Shown: positions 8,993 to 18,427, counted from the first letter of the stretch. The stretch: 64,000 nt of DNA from Rhodocyclaceae bacterium (GCA_016791105.1 JAEUNM010000118.1:1-64000), one strand, 5' to 3'. Translations and numbers: made by a program. The notes: generated from the sequence alone by a model not told the origin.

Positions 8993-9625
8993 ATGAGCTA
9001 TTCGGTGAAGGAAATATTCGCCACGCTACAGGGCGAAGGCGCCCAGGCCGGGCACGCCGCCGTGTTTTGCCGCTTTGCCGGCTGCAATCTGTGGTCCGGA
9101 CTGGAACGCGACCGCAGCCGCGCCGACTGCACTTTCTGCGATACGGATTTCGTCGGGACCGATGGCCCCGGCGGCGGCAAATTTGCCGATGCGTCCAGTC
9201 TGGCCGCTGCGATTGCCGCCGCCTGGGAGGGCGGCGATGCGCCGGGCCTGGTGGTATGCACCGGCGGCGAGCCGCTGCTGCAGATCGACGCCGCACTGAT
9301 CAACGCCCTGCACGCGCGCGGCTTTCGCATCGCGCTGGAAACCAACGGCACCCTGCCCGTTCCGCCCGGGGTGGACTGGATATGCGTAAGCCCCAAAGCC
9401 GGGACGAACTGGGTGCAACAGCGCGGCAACGAACTCAAGCTGGTATTTCCCCAGCCCGGACTGCATCCGGACACCATCGGGGATTTGCCTTTCGAGCATT
9501 TTTTTCTGCAACCCATGGATGGGCCGCAGCGCAGCCAACACACCCGCGCGGCGGTCGATTATTGCCGCCGCCACCCGCGCTGGCGGCTTTCCGTGCAGAT
9601 GCACAAGCTCATAGGAATTGCATGA
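8993..9625 (+). CDS. queE: 7-carboxy-7-deazaguanine synthase QueE (radical SAM)
   Basis: 210 residues. QueE converts 6-carboxy-5,6,7,8-tetrahydropterin to 7-carboxy-7-deazaguanine in the queuosine/preQ0 pathway. The [4Fe-4S]/SAM cluster motif is C-x14-C-x2-C (GCNLW ... DCTFCD), the extended form known in some QueE enzymes, rather than the classical CX3CX2C. CTGGEPLLQ provides the GGEP SAM-binding motif. The ATG at 8993 gives a protein that begins at the conserved SVKEIFATLQGEG; upstream in-frame starts would add unconserved sequence. The stop overlaps the start of queD as ATGA, which indicates translational coupling. The enzyme is cytoplasmic. Confidence 0.95.
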   Translation: MSYSVKEIFATLQGEGAQAGHAAVFCRFAGCNLWSGLERDRSRADCTFCDTDFVGTDGPGGGKFADASSLAAAIAAAWEGGDAPGLVVCTGGEPLLQIDAALINALHARGFRIALETNGTLPVPPGVDWICVSPKAGTNWVQQRGNELKLVFPQPGLHPDTIGDLPFEHFFLQPMDGPQRSQHTRAAVDYCRRHPRWRLSVQMHKLIGIA

Positions 9626-10074
9626 TACGCATCACGCGCCGCCTGGAGTTCGACGCCGGCCACCGCATTCCGGACCACCGCAGCCAGTGCCGCAATCTGC
9701 ACGGCCATCGCTATGCGCTGGAAATCACCCTGGCTGGCGAACCCGTGCAGCAGCCCGGGGCGCCCGACCACGGCATGCTGATGGATTTTTCCGAAGTAAA
9801 GACGATTGCGCGCGAACACCTGGTCGACCGCTGGGATCACGCCTTTCTGGCCTGGCGCGAAGACCACCAAATCCTTGCCCTGCTGGCCACCATTCCCGAG
9901 CACAAAACGGTAGTGCTGGATTGCGTGCCGACAGCGGAAAACCTCGCCCGCCACGCTTTCGATCTGTTGCAGCCGCTCTACCGCAGCCGCTACGGCCAGA
10001 TTTTGCGGCTCGAGCGGGTGGTGCTCTACGAAACGCCCAATTGCTGGGCCGAAGCCGCGGCACCCGCGGCCTAG
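9622..10074 (+). CDS. queD: 6-carboxytetrahydropterin synthase QueD
   Basis: 150 residues. QueD converts 7,8-dihydroneopterin triphosphate to 6-carboxytetrahydropterin, the substrate of QueE next door. Zinc ligands are recognisable: H14 in FDAGHR, and H27 and H29 in NLHGHRY. C23 in QCRNLHGH is the usual catalytic Cys, and WDHAFL carries the catalytic His/Asp pair. The start overlaps the queE stop (ATGA). Its TAG stop shares the palindrome CTAG (10071-10074) with the stop of the convergent TAXI gene, so no spacer separates the two genes. Confidence 0.95.
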   Translation: MIRITRRLEFDAGHRIPDHRSQCRNLHGHRYALEITLAGEPVQQPGAPDHGMLMDFSEVKTIAREHLVDRWDHAFLAWREDHQILALLATIPEHKTVVLDCVPTAENLARHAFDLLQPLYRSRYGQILRLERVVLYETPNCWAEAAAPAA

Positions 10075-11486
10075 TGCACCGTTCCGGTGACGGGCGAGAC
10101 GGCTTCGCCCTTGCCACCGCCGTTATCGCCGAAACGCCGCTGCACTTCCTGCCGCACCACGCCCACGTGCAGGCGCAGGTTGTAGGCGTAATCGGCAAAC
10201 GACAGCGGCACCGGAATGCGGCCCACCGCAATATCCACGCGCTGTAGCGATGCTTCCCATTCCGCGCGTGTGTGTGCTGTCGGATTGACTTCCAGTTCGC
10301 GCTCTATGAATTTCAGCTCGCCGTACCACTGATACAGCCGCGCCCGCACGCGCCATGCGTAGAGGCCCGGCAACAGCCGCGCCAGCGGCAGCGCCAGGGC
10401 CAGCAGCGGCAATAGCAGCACCATCAGGCGGTCTATCAGGTTGGCGATCCAGAACGGCAAATAGCGCTGCAACAGGGGCGGCCCCTGCTCGTAGAAACGC
10501 CGTGCGCGTGCGCTGAGCGGGAAATCGGTCGGCGTTGCGGCCGGAAATTCGCCCGCGCGCACGAACAGATCGGCGCGGCTGTGCGTATCGCGCATCGCCA
10601 GCAGCAGCAGATCGGCCAGCGCCGGATGGATGTCGGCATGCACCACGACATTGGCGATGGGCCCCACCAGTTGCAGGTTGCGACCCGGAATGTCAGCCAT
10701 CAGATCGACCGCCCCCTGCGGCAGCGAGAGCCTCTGCAGGAAAGGGAAGCGCCGCGTATAGGCGTCCGCCTGCGAAAAATCCATGGGATGCACGCCCGGC
10801 ATGTAGAGCAAGGTCCACACGTTGGCCGAGCGCGCCGCACTCACCAGCACCACCGCATCCACCTCGCCATTGCGTATTGCGTCTATGGCAGCCTGCCCGC
10901 CCAGCGGCAGCAATTTCGCACTGTCGCCGGCCAGGCCGTGCGCTTCCAGCAGATCGAGCGCCAGGCGCCGCGTGCCGCTGCCTTCCGGGCCGATGGCGAT
11001 GCGGCGGCCGCGCAACTGGTCCAGCCGCTGCAAGGGCTTGCCGCGCACGAATACCCATACCGGCTCGGGATAGATGGCGCCCAGCGATTCCAGGTCGTCG
11101 TCGGCTTCGCCCCCCTTCACGCCGCCCTGGATGAAAGCCGCATCGACGCCTTCCGTGTCCTCCGCGCCGCGCCGCAGCCGAGCCAGGTTTTCGACCGATC
11201 CGGCGCTGGGTACTACCACCAGTTCGACGCCGTAGCGCTCGAGGAACAGCTTGTAGCGTGTGGCGTACATCTGGTAGTAGGAGCCCGGCCCGGCCGTCGC
11301 CATGCGGATTTGTTTGGGCGGTGCCGGCCGCACGAAATGCGATGCCGCCCAGAATCCGGCTGCCACCACCAGCACGGCGGGCACGGCCACCGCCAGCAGG
11401 TCGCGCCAGGACAGCGTGCGCAAATGCGACAGGCGCAGTTTGTCGCGCAATTTGCTGCCGTGCTGGGGCGGCGCATATTTGCTCAT
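10071..11486 (-). CDS. TAXI-family TRAP-type solute-binding protein, membrane-anchored, orphan
   Basis: 471 residues. An N-terminal transmembrane helix (about 28-50, LLAVAVPAVLVVAAGFWAA) precedes a periplasmic TAXI-type binding domain with MATAGPGSYYQMY, the GSVENLARLR region, and IAIGPEGSGTRRLA, a family hallmark of ligand binding. A second hydrophobic segment (about 350-375, LMVLLLPLLALALPLARLL) is followed by a charged cytoplasmic tail of about 90 residues. Classical TAXI receptors are soluble and work with a fused DctQM permease; no permease gene is adjacent. The long tail and second membrane span suggest a sensor-like or auxiliary role (inference). The start has GGAGGG upstream (complement of 11491-11496). 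It is divergent from the HD-GYP gene. Confidence 0.85.
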   Translation of the reverse strand: MSKYAPPQHGSKLRDKLRLSHLRTLSWRDLLAVAVPAVLVVAAGFWAASHFVRPAPPKQIRMATAGPGSYYQMYATRYKLFLERYGVELVVVPSAGSVENLARLRRGAEDTEGVDAAFIQGGVKGGEADDDLESLGAIYPEPVWVFVRGKPLQRLDQLRGRRIAIGPEGSGTRRLALDLLEAHGLAGDSAKLLPLGGQAAIDAIRNGEVDAVVLVSAARSANVWTLLYMPGVHPMDFSQADAYTRRFPFLQRLSLPQGAVDLMADIPGRNLQLVGPIANVVVHADIHPALADLLLLAMRDTHSRADLFVRAGEFPAATPTDFPLSARARRFYEQGPPLLQRYLPFWIANLIDRLMVLLLPLLALALPLARLLPGLYAWRVRARLYQWYGELKFIERELEVNPTAHTRAEWEASLQRVDIAVGRIPVPLSFADYAYNLRLHVGVVRQEVQRRFGDNGGGKGEAVSPVTGTVH

Positions 11487-11609
11487 CGCTCCCTCCGCCG
11501 CTGCGTTCCCCGTCTGACTTCCCTCAAGTTCGCGCGTGCAGCGCCGTTAGCCCTGCGAAGCAAGCTGCGGGCGCCCGCGCGCAACGCAGGCAGAACGGAG
11601 AGCGCAAGT

Positions 11610-12647
11610 ATGGATGTAGTCATCGTCGACGACACGCAGATCAACGTATTGCTCATGCAGGCTTTGGTCGGCAAGCTGGAAGGCTGCAAGCCTATCAGCT
11701 TTACCGACTCCGGGGCCGGGCTGCAGTACTGCCTCGACAACGAGCCTGATCTGGTCATTGTCGACTACCAGATGCCCGCGCCGGATGGGATTGAATTCAT
11801 TCAGCGCTTCCGTGAGTCGAACGGCAAGGCGGACACACCTGTCCTCATGGTGACGGCGGCGCACGAAAAGGAAGTGCGTTACCGCGCGCTGGAAAGCGGC
11901 GCCACCGATTTTCTGACCAAGCCGGTCGATCGCATGGAGTTTCTGTCGCGCGCGCGCAATATGCTGGCGCTGCGGCGCAGCCACCTGGCGCTGGCCGATC
12001 GCGCCGCAACGCTCAGCGTCGAAGTTCGCAAAGCCACCGAGGTAATCGTGGCCAGAGAGCGTGAAACCATCCTGAGGCTGGCGCGTGCGGCGGAATTTCG
12101 CGACCCCGAAACCGGCGCGCACATACTGCGCATGGCCAATTATTCGAGCCTGATCGCCCAAAAAATGGGCATGGACGAAGAATTCCAGGATTTGTTGCTG
12201 CAGGCCGCGCCCATGCACGACGTGGGCAAATTGGGCACGCCGGACCACATCCTGCTCAAGCCCGGCAAACTCACGCCGGAAGAATTCGAAATCATGAAGC
12301 AGCACGCCACCATAGGCTACGAAATTCTCAAGGATTCGGCCTCTGAAGTGCTGCAACTGGCGGCCAAGATCGCCCTCTCGCACCACGAAAAATTCGACGG
12401 CAGCGGCTACCCGGGCGGCAGCGTCGGTCAGGACATTCCTATCGAGGGGCGCATCGTCGCGGTGGCCGACGTATTCGATGCGCTCACTTCGGAACGCCCC
12501 TACAAAAAGGCCTGGGAACTGCCGCGCGCCATCGCCATGCTGGAAGAAGGCGCAGGCAAACATTTCGACCCCGATTGCGTGCGCGCCTTCCTGAGCGACA
12601 TGGACGGCGTGCTGGAAATCAAGAACCGCTATCGTGATGATGATTAG
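11610..12647 (+). CDS. Response regulator with HD-GYP domain (putative cyclic-di-GMP phosphodiesterase)
   Basis: 345 residues. An N-terminal receiver domain (1-125) has acidic DD at 8-9, phospho-acceptor D52 in VIVDYQMP, and K in the FLTKPVD motif. A short coiled linker leads to an HD-GYP domain (about 150-340) with H203-D204 (MHDVGKLG) and the full HHExxDGxGYP motif at 258-268, so catalytic residues look intact. HD-GYP proteins hydrolyse c-di-GMP to pGpG/GMP. The ATG at 11610 has GGAG 9 bases upstream. The hybrid histidine kinase starts 27 bases downstream in the same direction, so the two are probably co-transcribed and may form one phosphorelay (inference). Confidence 0.93.
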   Translation: MDVVIVDDTQINVLLMQALVGKLEGCKPISFTDSGAGLQYCLDNEPDLVIVDYQMPAPDGIEFIQRFRESNGKADTPVLMVTAAHEKEVRYRALESGATDFLTKPVDRMEFLSRARNMLALRRSHLALADRAATLSVEVRKATEVIVARERETILRLARAAEFRDPETGAHILRMANYSSLIAQKMGMDEEFQDLLLQAAPMHDVGKLGTPDHILLKPGKLTPEEFEIMKQHATIGYEILKDSASEVLQLAAKIALSHHEKFDGSGYPGGSVGQDIPIEGRIVAVADVFDALTSERPYKKAWELPRAIAMLEEGAGKHFDPDCVRAFLSDMDGVLEIKNRYRDDD

Positions 12648-12674
12648 ACCCGGTCCCGCACTGCCGCCCCGCCC

Positions 12675-15600
12675 ATGAACTGGCGCGCGCTAATCGCCCG
12701 GCTCATGCCGGCCAGCCTGCACCGGCAATTGCTGTTGCTGTTCGCGCTGCTCATGGCTGCGACCATCACGGCGGACACGCTGTTCGGCGTGTGGATACAG
12801 GATCGCCTCACCACCGACGTGCTGGCCAAGCAGTCGGATACCCTCTACGCCGCCGCCGACAGCGTGCGCGCGGTGCTGCGCACCCACCCGACGCCCGCGC
12901 AATTGCCGGACCGGCTGGCTGAACAACTGTCGCAACTATCGAACTGGAAGGTGCTGCAGGCGGTGGCCGTGGTCGGCGACGGCGGCGAAATATTGGTGGC
13001 GCTGCGGCGCGACCAGGAAGGCAAGCTGCGTACCGGCGTCACGCCAGCGCCGAATGGCGGTGGCGAGAGCGTCAGTCTGGCCTGGTTGCCGGTGCAGGAT
13101 CTGGAAAAGACCTCATGGGTGCGTGTGGAATTCCACCGCATGGCCCTGGCAGCCGCCCCGGGCGGCCGTCTGGCGATCAAATCTTCCACCAGCCTCGCCT
13201 TATTCCTGCTCGCGCTGGGCACCCTGTTCCTGGCCCTGCGGCGCCCGCTGGCACAACTGCGGCGCGCGGCCGAATTTGCCGAAACGCTGGACAAGACCGA
13301 AGGCGCCATGCTGCCTACCGATGCCGCCAGCGAAGAACTGGGGCAACTAGCCAATGCGCTCAACTGGACCTCGCTGCGCCTGTACGACCAGGCCACCGCG
13401 CTGACCGAAAGCGAAGCGCGCAAGGGCGCCATACTGGGCGCCGCACTCGACTGCATCGTGTCCTTCGATGAATTTGGCAATGTGATCGAATTCAATCCGT
13501 CGGCCGAGCGCATATTGGGCTATACGCGCGCCCAGGCCATGCAGAATCCGGTGGTGGACCTGCTGGTGCCGCCGCAGGATCGCGTCGAAGGCTGTTTCAA
13601 CCTTGCCGCCCTGCTCGCGCACACGCGCGGCGTCGAACTGGGCAAGCTGGTCGAAATGGACGTGTTGCGCGCCGACGCCAGCCTGTTCCCGGCCGAAGTC
13701 GCCATCACCGCCGTGGATGTGTCGGGCCGCAAGCTCTACACCGCATATCTGCGCGACATTACCGAGCGCAAGCGGGCCGAACGTTCGCTCGCGGAAAGCG
13801 AGCACCGCTACCGCTCGGTGGTGGAAAACCTGCAGGAAATCGTGTTCCAGACCGACCGCGATGCTTGCTGGACCTTCCTGAACCCGGCCTGGGAAGAAGT
13901 TTCGCAGTACGGCTGTGCCGAATCGCTGGGTCGCCCGCTGCTCGATTTCATTGGCGCCGACGACCACGCTGCATTGCAGCGCATGTTTGCCGCGTTGGCC
14001 CACGGCGAGCAGGAATCCGCCAGCATGGAAGTGCGCCTGTCGGCGCGCGACGGCAGTTTGCGCTGGCTGGAAATGTTCGCGCGCGTATTGCGCGACGAAA
14101 ACGGCGCACTGACGGGTTTTGCCGGCTCCGCCATGGACGTGAGCGAACGCCGCCTGGCCGAAGACCAGCTCAAGGACCAACTGCATTTCGTGCAGCAGGT
14201 ATTCGAGGTCACCCCGGTCATGATTTACGTGAAGGACGCCGAAGGCCGCTACCTCACCTTCAACCGTGCCTGGGAAGAATTTTTCAATACCCGCCGCGAG
14301 CAGTGGGTGGGCAAGAACATATTCGACCTGTTTTCGACCGAGGCAGCGCAATTCCATTACGCCAAAGACCAGGAACTGCTGGTCAGCGGGGGCAACCAGA
14401 TGTTCGAAGTGAGCGTGCGCGACGGGCGCGGGCGGCGGCGCGACACCTTGTACAACAAAACCCTGTTTTACCGCGCCGACGGCAAGGTGGCCGGCATCCT
14501 GGGCACCATCAACGACATTACCGAGCGCAAGGACGCCGAACGCGAATCCCTGCGTGCCAAAGAAGCGGCCGAAGCGGCCAACCAGGCAAAGAGCGATTTC
14601 TTGGCCAATATGAGCCACGAAATCCGCACCCCCATGAACGCCATCATAGGCATGACCGAACTGGCGCTGGACACTCCGCTCAACGAAGAACAGATCGACT
14701 ATCTGAGTCTGGTCAAAAGTTCGGCCGACAACCTGCTCACCATCATCAACGAAATTCTCGACTTTTCGAAAATCGAAGCCGGCAAGCTGGATCTGGAACA
14801 GATTGCTTTCAGCCTGCGCGATTCGGTCGGCATGGCGGCGCGCACGCTACAGCAGCGCGCGCGTGAAAAAGGCCTGGACATCACCGTGCGCGTGGAATCC
14901 GAAGTGCCGGACGGCTTGCTGGGCGACCCCACGCGCCTGCGCCAGGTGCTGATCAACCTGCTGTCGAATGCAATCAAATTTACCGAGAGCGGTTCGGTCC
15001 AGGTCAGCGTGCGCGCGCAGTCCTGCGGCGACGACTACGCCGTGCTGGAATTTGGCGTCAAAGACACTGGCATCGGCATTCCATACGAAAAGCAGAACGT
15101 GATATTCGAAGCGTTCTCGCAGGCCGACACCTCGACCACACGCAAATACGGCGGGACCGGCCTGGGGCTGGCGATCTGCGCACGCCTGGCGGCGGTCATG
15201 GATGGCCGCATCTGGGTGGAAAGCGAACCGGGCCGCGGCAGCACGTTTTTCTTCACCGGCCGCTTCGGCCTCGGCCGCACCCTCACCGCGCCGCGCAACA
15301 ACCCGGCCAGCCTGGATCAACTGCCGGTGCTGGTGGTGGACGACAGCGATACCAATCGCGAATTGCTGCTCGAAATGCTGCGCTCCTGGAACATGAAGCC
15401 GCAGGGTGCGGAATCATGCATGGCGGCACTCACCGCGCTGGAAGATGCCGAAGCCTGCGCCGATCCGTTCCGCCTGGTGCTGGTGGACGGCCAGATGCCG
15501 GGCCAGGACGGTTTCGATACCGCCATGCTGCTGCGCCGGCACGCCAAAACCGAGGCCGCCTCCATCATGATGATCACCTCGGGCGGCCAGCGCGGCGATG

Positions 15601-16523
15601 CCGCGCGCTGCCGCGAACTGGGCATCAGCGCCTATCTGACCAAGCCGGTGGTGCAGTCGCAACTGCTGGACGCCATCATGATCGCCTTGAACGGCACGCT
15701 GGACGGCTCCGACCCCAGCCTCGTCACACGGCACAGCCTGCGCGAGGCGCGGCGCCATCTCAAGATACTGCTGGTGGAAGACAATCCGGTCAATCAGACC
15801 CTGGCGCTACGCCTGCTGGACAAGCTGGGGCACCGCGCCACGCTGGCCAACAACGGCACCGAGGCCGTCAGGCTGGCCGCCTCGGATCAATTCGACGTGA
15901 TTCTGATGGACGTGCAGATGCCCGAAATGGGCGGTTTCGAAGCTACCCAGCTGATACGCGAATTTGAAGTGGAAGTCGACCGCCACACCCCCATCATCGC
16001 CATGACGGCGCACGCCTTGGCCGGCGACCGCGAAAAATGCCTGGAAGCCGGCATGGATGGCTATGTGTCCAAGCCAATACAGGTTCCGGCCCTGGTACAG
16101 GCCCTGACGGAAGCCACTCAGGCACGCCTGATCGAAGATTTCGCGCCGCCGCAACAAGCCGTAGCCGCCGGCCTGTACGACCGCGAAACCGTGCTGATGA
16201 ATCTGGACGGGGACCTGGACTTGCTGAAAACGGTGGCGCAAATGTTCATCGAGGACATTCCGAACCAGCTCGAGCAATTGTCCGCCGCCTTGCAGGCCGC
16301 GAATGACAGCACGGCCTATGCCGTCGCGCACACCATCAAGGGCATGGTGGGCAATTTCAGTTCCAGCCGCGCGCTGGATTGCGCGCGCGACGTGGAACAG
16401 TACGCCAAGAACGGCAATATCGACATGGCGCGGCAGAGCTTGCCACAATTGCAGCAAATGCTGGCCCAGTTGTTGGCCGAAATGCAGGTCGACGTGGGCA
16501 CGCCCGCCGAACTGGCGGCCTGA
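12675..16523 (+). CDS. BarA-like hybrid sensor histidine kinase with three PAS, two receiver and one HPt domain
   Basis: 1282 residues. Inner-membrane sensor kinase: transmembrane segments near 18-38 and 168-190 flank a periplasmic domain of about 130 residues, followed by a HAMP-like linker and three PAS domains (about 250-365, 370-495, 500-625). The HisKA box has H648 (MSHEIRTPMN). The ATPase domain carries N, G1 and G2 boxes (NLLSNAIKF, DTGIGI, GGTGLGL). Receiver 1 has D938, receiver 2 has D1079 (LMDVQMPEMGG) and the HPt domain has H1219 (AHTIKGMVGN). All phosphorelay residues are present, so a four-step His-Asp-His-Asp relay is possible. Its output may be the HD-GYP regulator encoded just upstream (inference). 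Confidence 0.93.
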   Translation: MNWRALIARLMPASLHRQLLLLFALLMAATITADTLFGVWIQDRLTTDVLAKQSDTLYAAADSVRAVLRTHPTPAQLPDRLAEQLSQLSNWKVLQAVAVVGDGGEILVALRRDQEGKLRTGVTPAPNGGGESVSLAWLPVQDLEKTSWVRVEFHRMALAAAPGGRLAIKSSTSLALFLLALGTLFLALRRPLAQLRRAAEFAETLDKTEGAMLPTDAASEELGQLANALNWTSLRLYDQATALTESEARKGAILGAALDCIVSFDEFGNVIEFNPSAERILGYTRAQAMQNPVVDLLVPPQDRVEGCFNLAALLAHTRGVELGKLVEMDVLRADASLFPAEVAITAVDVSGRKLYTAYLRDITERKRAERSLAESEHRYRSVVENLQEIVFQTDRDACWTFLNPAWEEVSQYGCAESLGRPLLDFIGADDHAALQRMFAALAHGEQESASMEVRLSARDGSLRWLEMFARVLRDENGALTGFAGSAMDVSERRLAEDQLKDQLHFVQQVFEVTPVMIYVKDAEGRYLTFNRAWEEFFNTRREQWVGKNIFDLFSTEAAQFHYAKDQELLVSGGNQMFEVSVRDGRGRRRDTLYNKTLFYRADGKVAGILGTINDITERKDAERESLRAKEAAEAANQAKSDFLANMSHEIRTPMNAIIGMTELALDTPLNEEQIDYLSLVKSSADNLLTIINEILDFSKIEAGKLDLEQIAFSLRDSVGMAARTLQQRAREKGLDITVRVESEVPDGLLGDPTRLRQVLINLLSNAIKFTESGSVQVSVRAQSCGDDYAVLEFGVKDTGIGIPYEKQNVIFEAFSQADTSTTRKYGGTGLGLAICARLAAVMDGRIWVESEPGRGSTFFFTGRFGLGRTLTAPRNNPASLDQLPVLVVDDSDTNRELLLEMLRSWNMKPQGAESCMAALTALEDAEACADPFRLVLVDGQMPGQDGFDTAMLLRRHAKTEAASIMMITSGGQRGDAARCRELGISAYLTKPVVQSQLLDAIMIALNGTLDGSDPSLVTRHSLREARRHLKILLVEDNPVNQTLALRLLDKLGHRATLANNGTEAVRLAASDQFDVILMDVQMPEMGGFEATQLIREFEVEVDRHTPIIAMTAHALAGDREKCLEAGMDGYVSKPIQVPALVQALTEATQARLIEDFAPPQQAVAAGLYDRETVLMNLDGDLDLLKTVAQMFIEDIPNQLEQLSAALQAANDSTAYAVAHTIKGMVGNFSSSRALDCARDVEQYAKNGNIDMARQSLPQLQQMLAQLLAEMQVDVGTPAELAA

Positions 16524-16535
16524 ACCGGCGCCGCG

Positions 16536-17606
16536 TCAAACTACGACGGTTGCCGCCCCGTCGGCCGCCTGCGGCACGATCTGACCGAGCCGGAATACCG
16601 TTTCGCCCGCCACCCTCAGGCTGGCCGCGGCCGCATCGGCGTGTTCGGGCGCCACCACCACCACCATGCCTATGCCGCAATTGAACACGCGGTGCATTTC
16701 CGCGTCGGCCACCCTGCCCGCCGCCTGCAGCCAGGCAAATAGCGCGGGCAAGGGCCAGGCGGTGCGCTCCATGCGTGCACAAAGGCCCGCCGGCAGGATG
16801 CGCGGGACGTTTTCGACCAAACCGCCGCCGGTGATGTGGGCCATGCCTTTCACCACGCCGGGGGCACTCTTCAAAAGCGCCAGGAGCGGCTTCACGTAAA
16901 TGCGCGTGGGCGCCATCAAGGCTGCGGCCAGCGGCTGGCCGTGAAAATCGGCCTGCAAATCAGGCGCTTCACGTTCGATGATTTTGCGTATCAGCGAATA
17001 GCCGTTGGAATGCGCGCCGCTCGAAGCCAGCCCCAGCAATACGTCGCCCGGCTGGATGCGGCGGCCGTCGATAATGTCCGACTTTTCCACCACGCCGACC
17101 GCAAAGCCGGCCAGATCGTATTCGCCCGGCGGATACATGCCGGGCATTTCTGCGGTTTCGCCGCCGATCAACGCACAGCCGGCCAGTTCGCAGCCGCGCG
17201 CGATACCCGCCACCACGCGCGCCGCGGTATCCACGGCGAGTTGCCCGCAGGCGAAATAATCCAGAAAAAACAGCGGCTCGGCGCCTTGCACGAGAATGTC
17301 GTTCACGCTCATGGCGACCAAATCCTGGCCCACGCCGTCGTGACTATCCAGTGCGAACGCAAGTTTGAGCTTGGTGCCCACGCCGTCGGTGCCCGACACC
17401 AGCACCGGCTCGCGGTAGTGCTTGCCCAATTCGAATAGCGCGCCAAATCCGCCTATGCCGCCCAGCACTTCCGGGCGCATGGTGCGCCGCGCCAGGGGCT
17501 TGATGCGCTCCACGAGCGCATCGCCGGCGTCGATATCGACACCGGCGGCGCGGTAGGTGAGCGGCAGGTCGGCAGGGCTGATCGGGGGCTTTTCGGCTGA
17601 AGTCAT
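16536..17606 (-). CDS. purM: Phosphoribosylformylglycinamidine cyclo-ligase PurM
   Basis: 356 residues. PurM closes the imidazole ring of AIR from FGAM and ATP in de novo purine synthesis. Family landmarks are plain: YRAAGVDIDAGD near the N terminus, VSGTDGVGTKLKLAF, MSVNDILVQGAEPLFFLDY, GGETAEMPGMY and SSGAHSNGYSL. The ATG at 17606 follows AAGGA at normal spacing; upstream in-frame codons add an unconserved, proline/arginine-rich stretch and were rejected. It is divergent from hda, an arrangement common in betaproteobacteria. It converges with the hybrid kinase gene, 12 bases away. Confidence 0.97.
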   Translation of the reverse strand: MTSAEKPPISPADLPLTYRAAGVDIDAGDALVERIKPLARRTMRPEVLGGIGGFGALFELGKHYREPVLVSGTDGVGTKLKLAFALDSHDGVGQDLVAMSVNDILVQGAEPLFFLDYFACGQLAVDTAARVVAGIARGCELAGCALIGGETAEMPGMYPPGEYDLAGFAVGVVEKSDIIDGRRIQPGDVLLGLASSGAHSNGYSLIRKIIEREAPDLQADFHGQPLAAALMAPTRIYVKPLLALLKSAPGVVKGMAHITGGGLVENVPRILPAGLCARMERTAWPLPALFAWLQAAGRVADAEMHRVFNCGIGMVVVVAPEHADAAAASLRVAGETVFRLGQIVPQAADGAATVVV

Positions 17607-17728
17607 GCTTATCCTTGCGGCGGGGACGAAAAACGGCGGATGTCTGCGCGGCGGCATCCGGGGTTACACTGCGCGCCTCGACGGCCGCGCCATGCAAAGC
17701 GGCCGATTCTACCGGATCGCCGTACCTC

Positions 17729-18406
17729 ATGCGCCAGCTCACCCTAGACCTTGCGACCGCGCCGGCACCCCGATTCGACAATTTCATCGCCGGCGCCAAT
17801 CTCGAAGCCTGCGCGCAACTGGCGGTGCTGAGTGTGCCGCTTGCGCGCGGCGCGCTTTATCTGTGGGGGCAGGCGGGCAGCGGGCGCAGCCATCTGCTGG
17901 CCGCTGCCGTGCATGCGGCGCAATCCTGCGGCCGCCCGGCGCACTATTGCGCAGCGCGCGACCTGGCACCCGATTATGCGCTGCCGCAAGACTGCCTGCT
18001 GGCGGTCGATGACATAGACCAGGCCGGGCCGCAAGCGCAAATTGCCCTGTTCCGCGCCTATAACGATGCCCCGGAACGTGCCGCGGCGCTCGTGTTCAGC
18101 GGACCGGCGCCGCCCCTGCAACTGGTGCTGCGCGAAGATTTGCGCACCCGCGTCGGCCAGGCCCTGGTGTACGAATTGCAGCCGCTTTCCGACGCCGACA
18201 AATTCACCGCCTTGCTCGAGTACGCGCAACAGCGCGCCATACCGGTTACGCCGGAGCACATGCAATACCTGCTGACGCACGGCCGGCGCGACATTCCCTG
18301 GCTCATCCGGGTGCTGGATCGGCTGGATGCCGCCTCGCTGGAAAAAAAGCGCCCGGTCACGATTGCGTTATTACGGGAAATCATGCAGGCTCGCGAGCCC
18401 GATTGA
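17729..18406 (+). CDS. hda: DnaA regulatory inactivator Hda
   Basis: 225 residues. A DnaA-like AAA+ protein that, with the DNA-loaded sliding clamp, stimulates ATP hydrolysis by DnaA and so prevents re-initiation. The N-terminal QLTLDL is the clamp-binding pentamer-like motif expected at the very start. Walker A is degenerate but typical of Hda (LWGQAGSGRSHLL), Walker B is LLAVDDID, and the sensor II region lies in the C-terminal helices. The length matches the family. The start at 17729 places QLTLDL at residues 3-8. Divergent from purM. A HAD phosphatase gene follows after 21 bases, probably in the same transcript. Confidence 0.92.
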   Translation: MRQLTLDLATAPAPRFDNFIAGANLEACAQLAVLSVPLARGALYLWGQAGSGRSHLLAAAVHAAQSCGRPAHYCAARDLAPDYALPQDCLLAVDDIDQAGPQAQIALFRAYNDAPERAAALVFSGPAPPLQLVLREDLRTRVGQALVYELQPLSDADKFTALLEYAQQRAIPVTPEHMQYLLTHGRRDIPWLIRVLDRLDAASLEKKRPVTIALLREIMQAREPD

Positions 18407-18427
18407 GCCGCAGCGGCTGGAAGCGAC

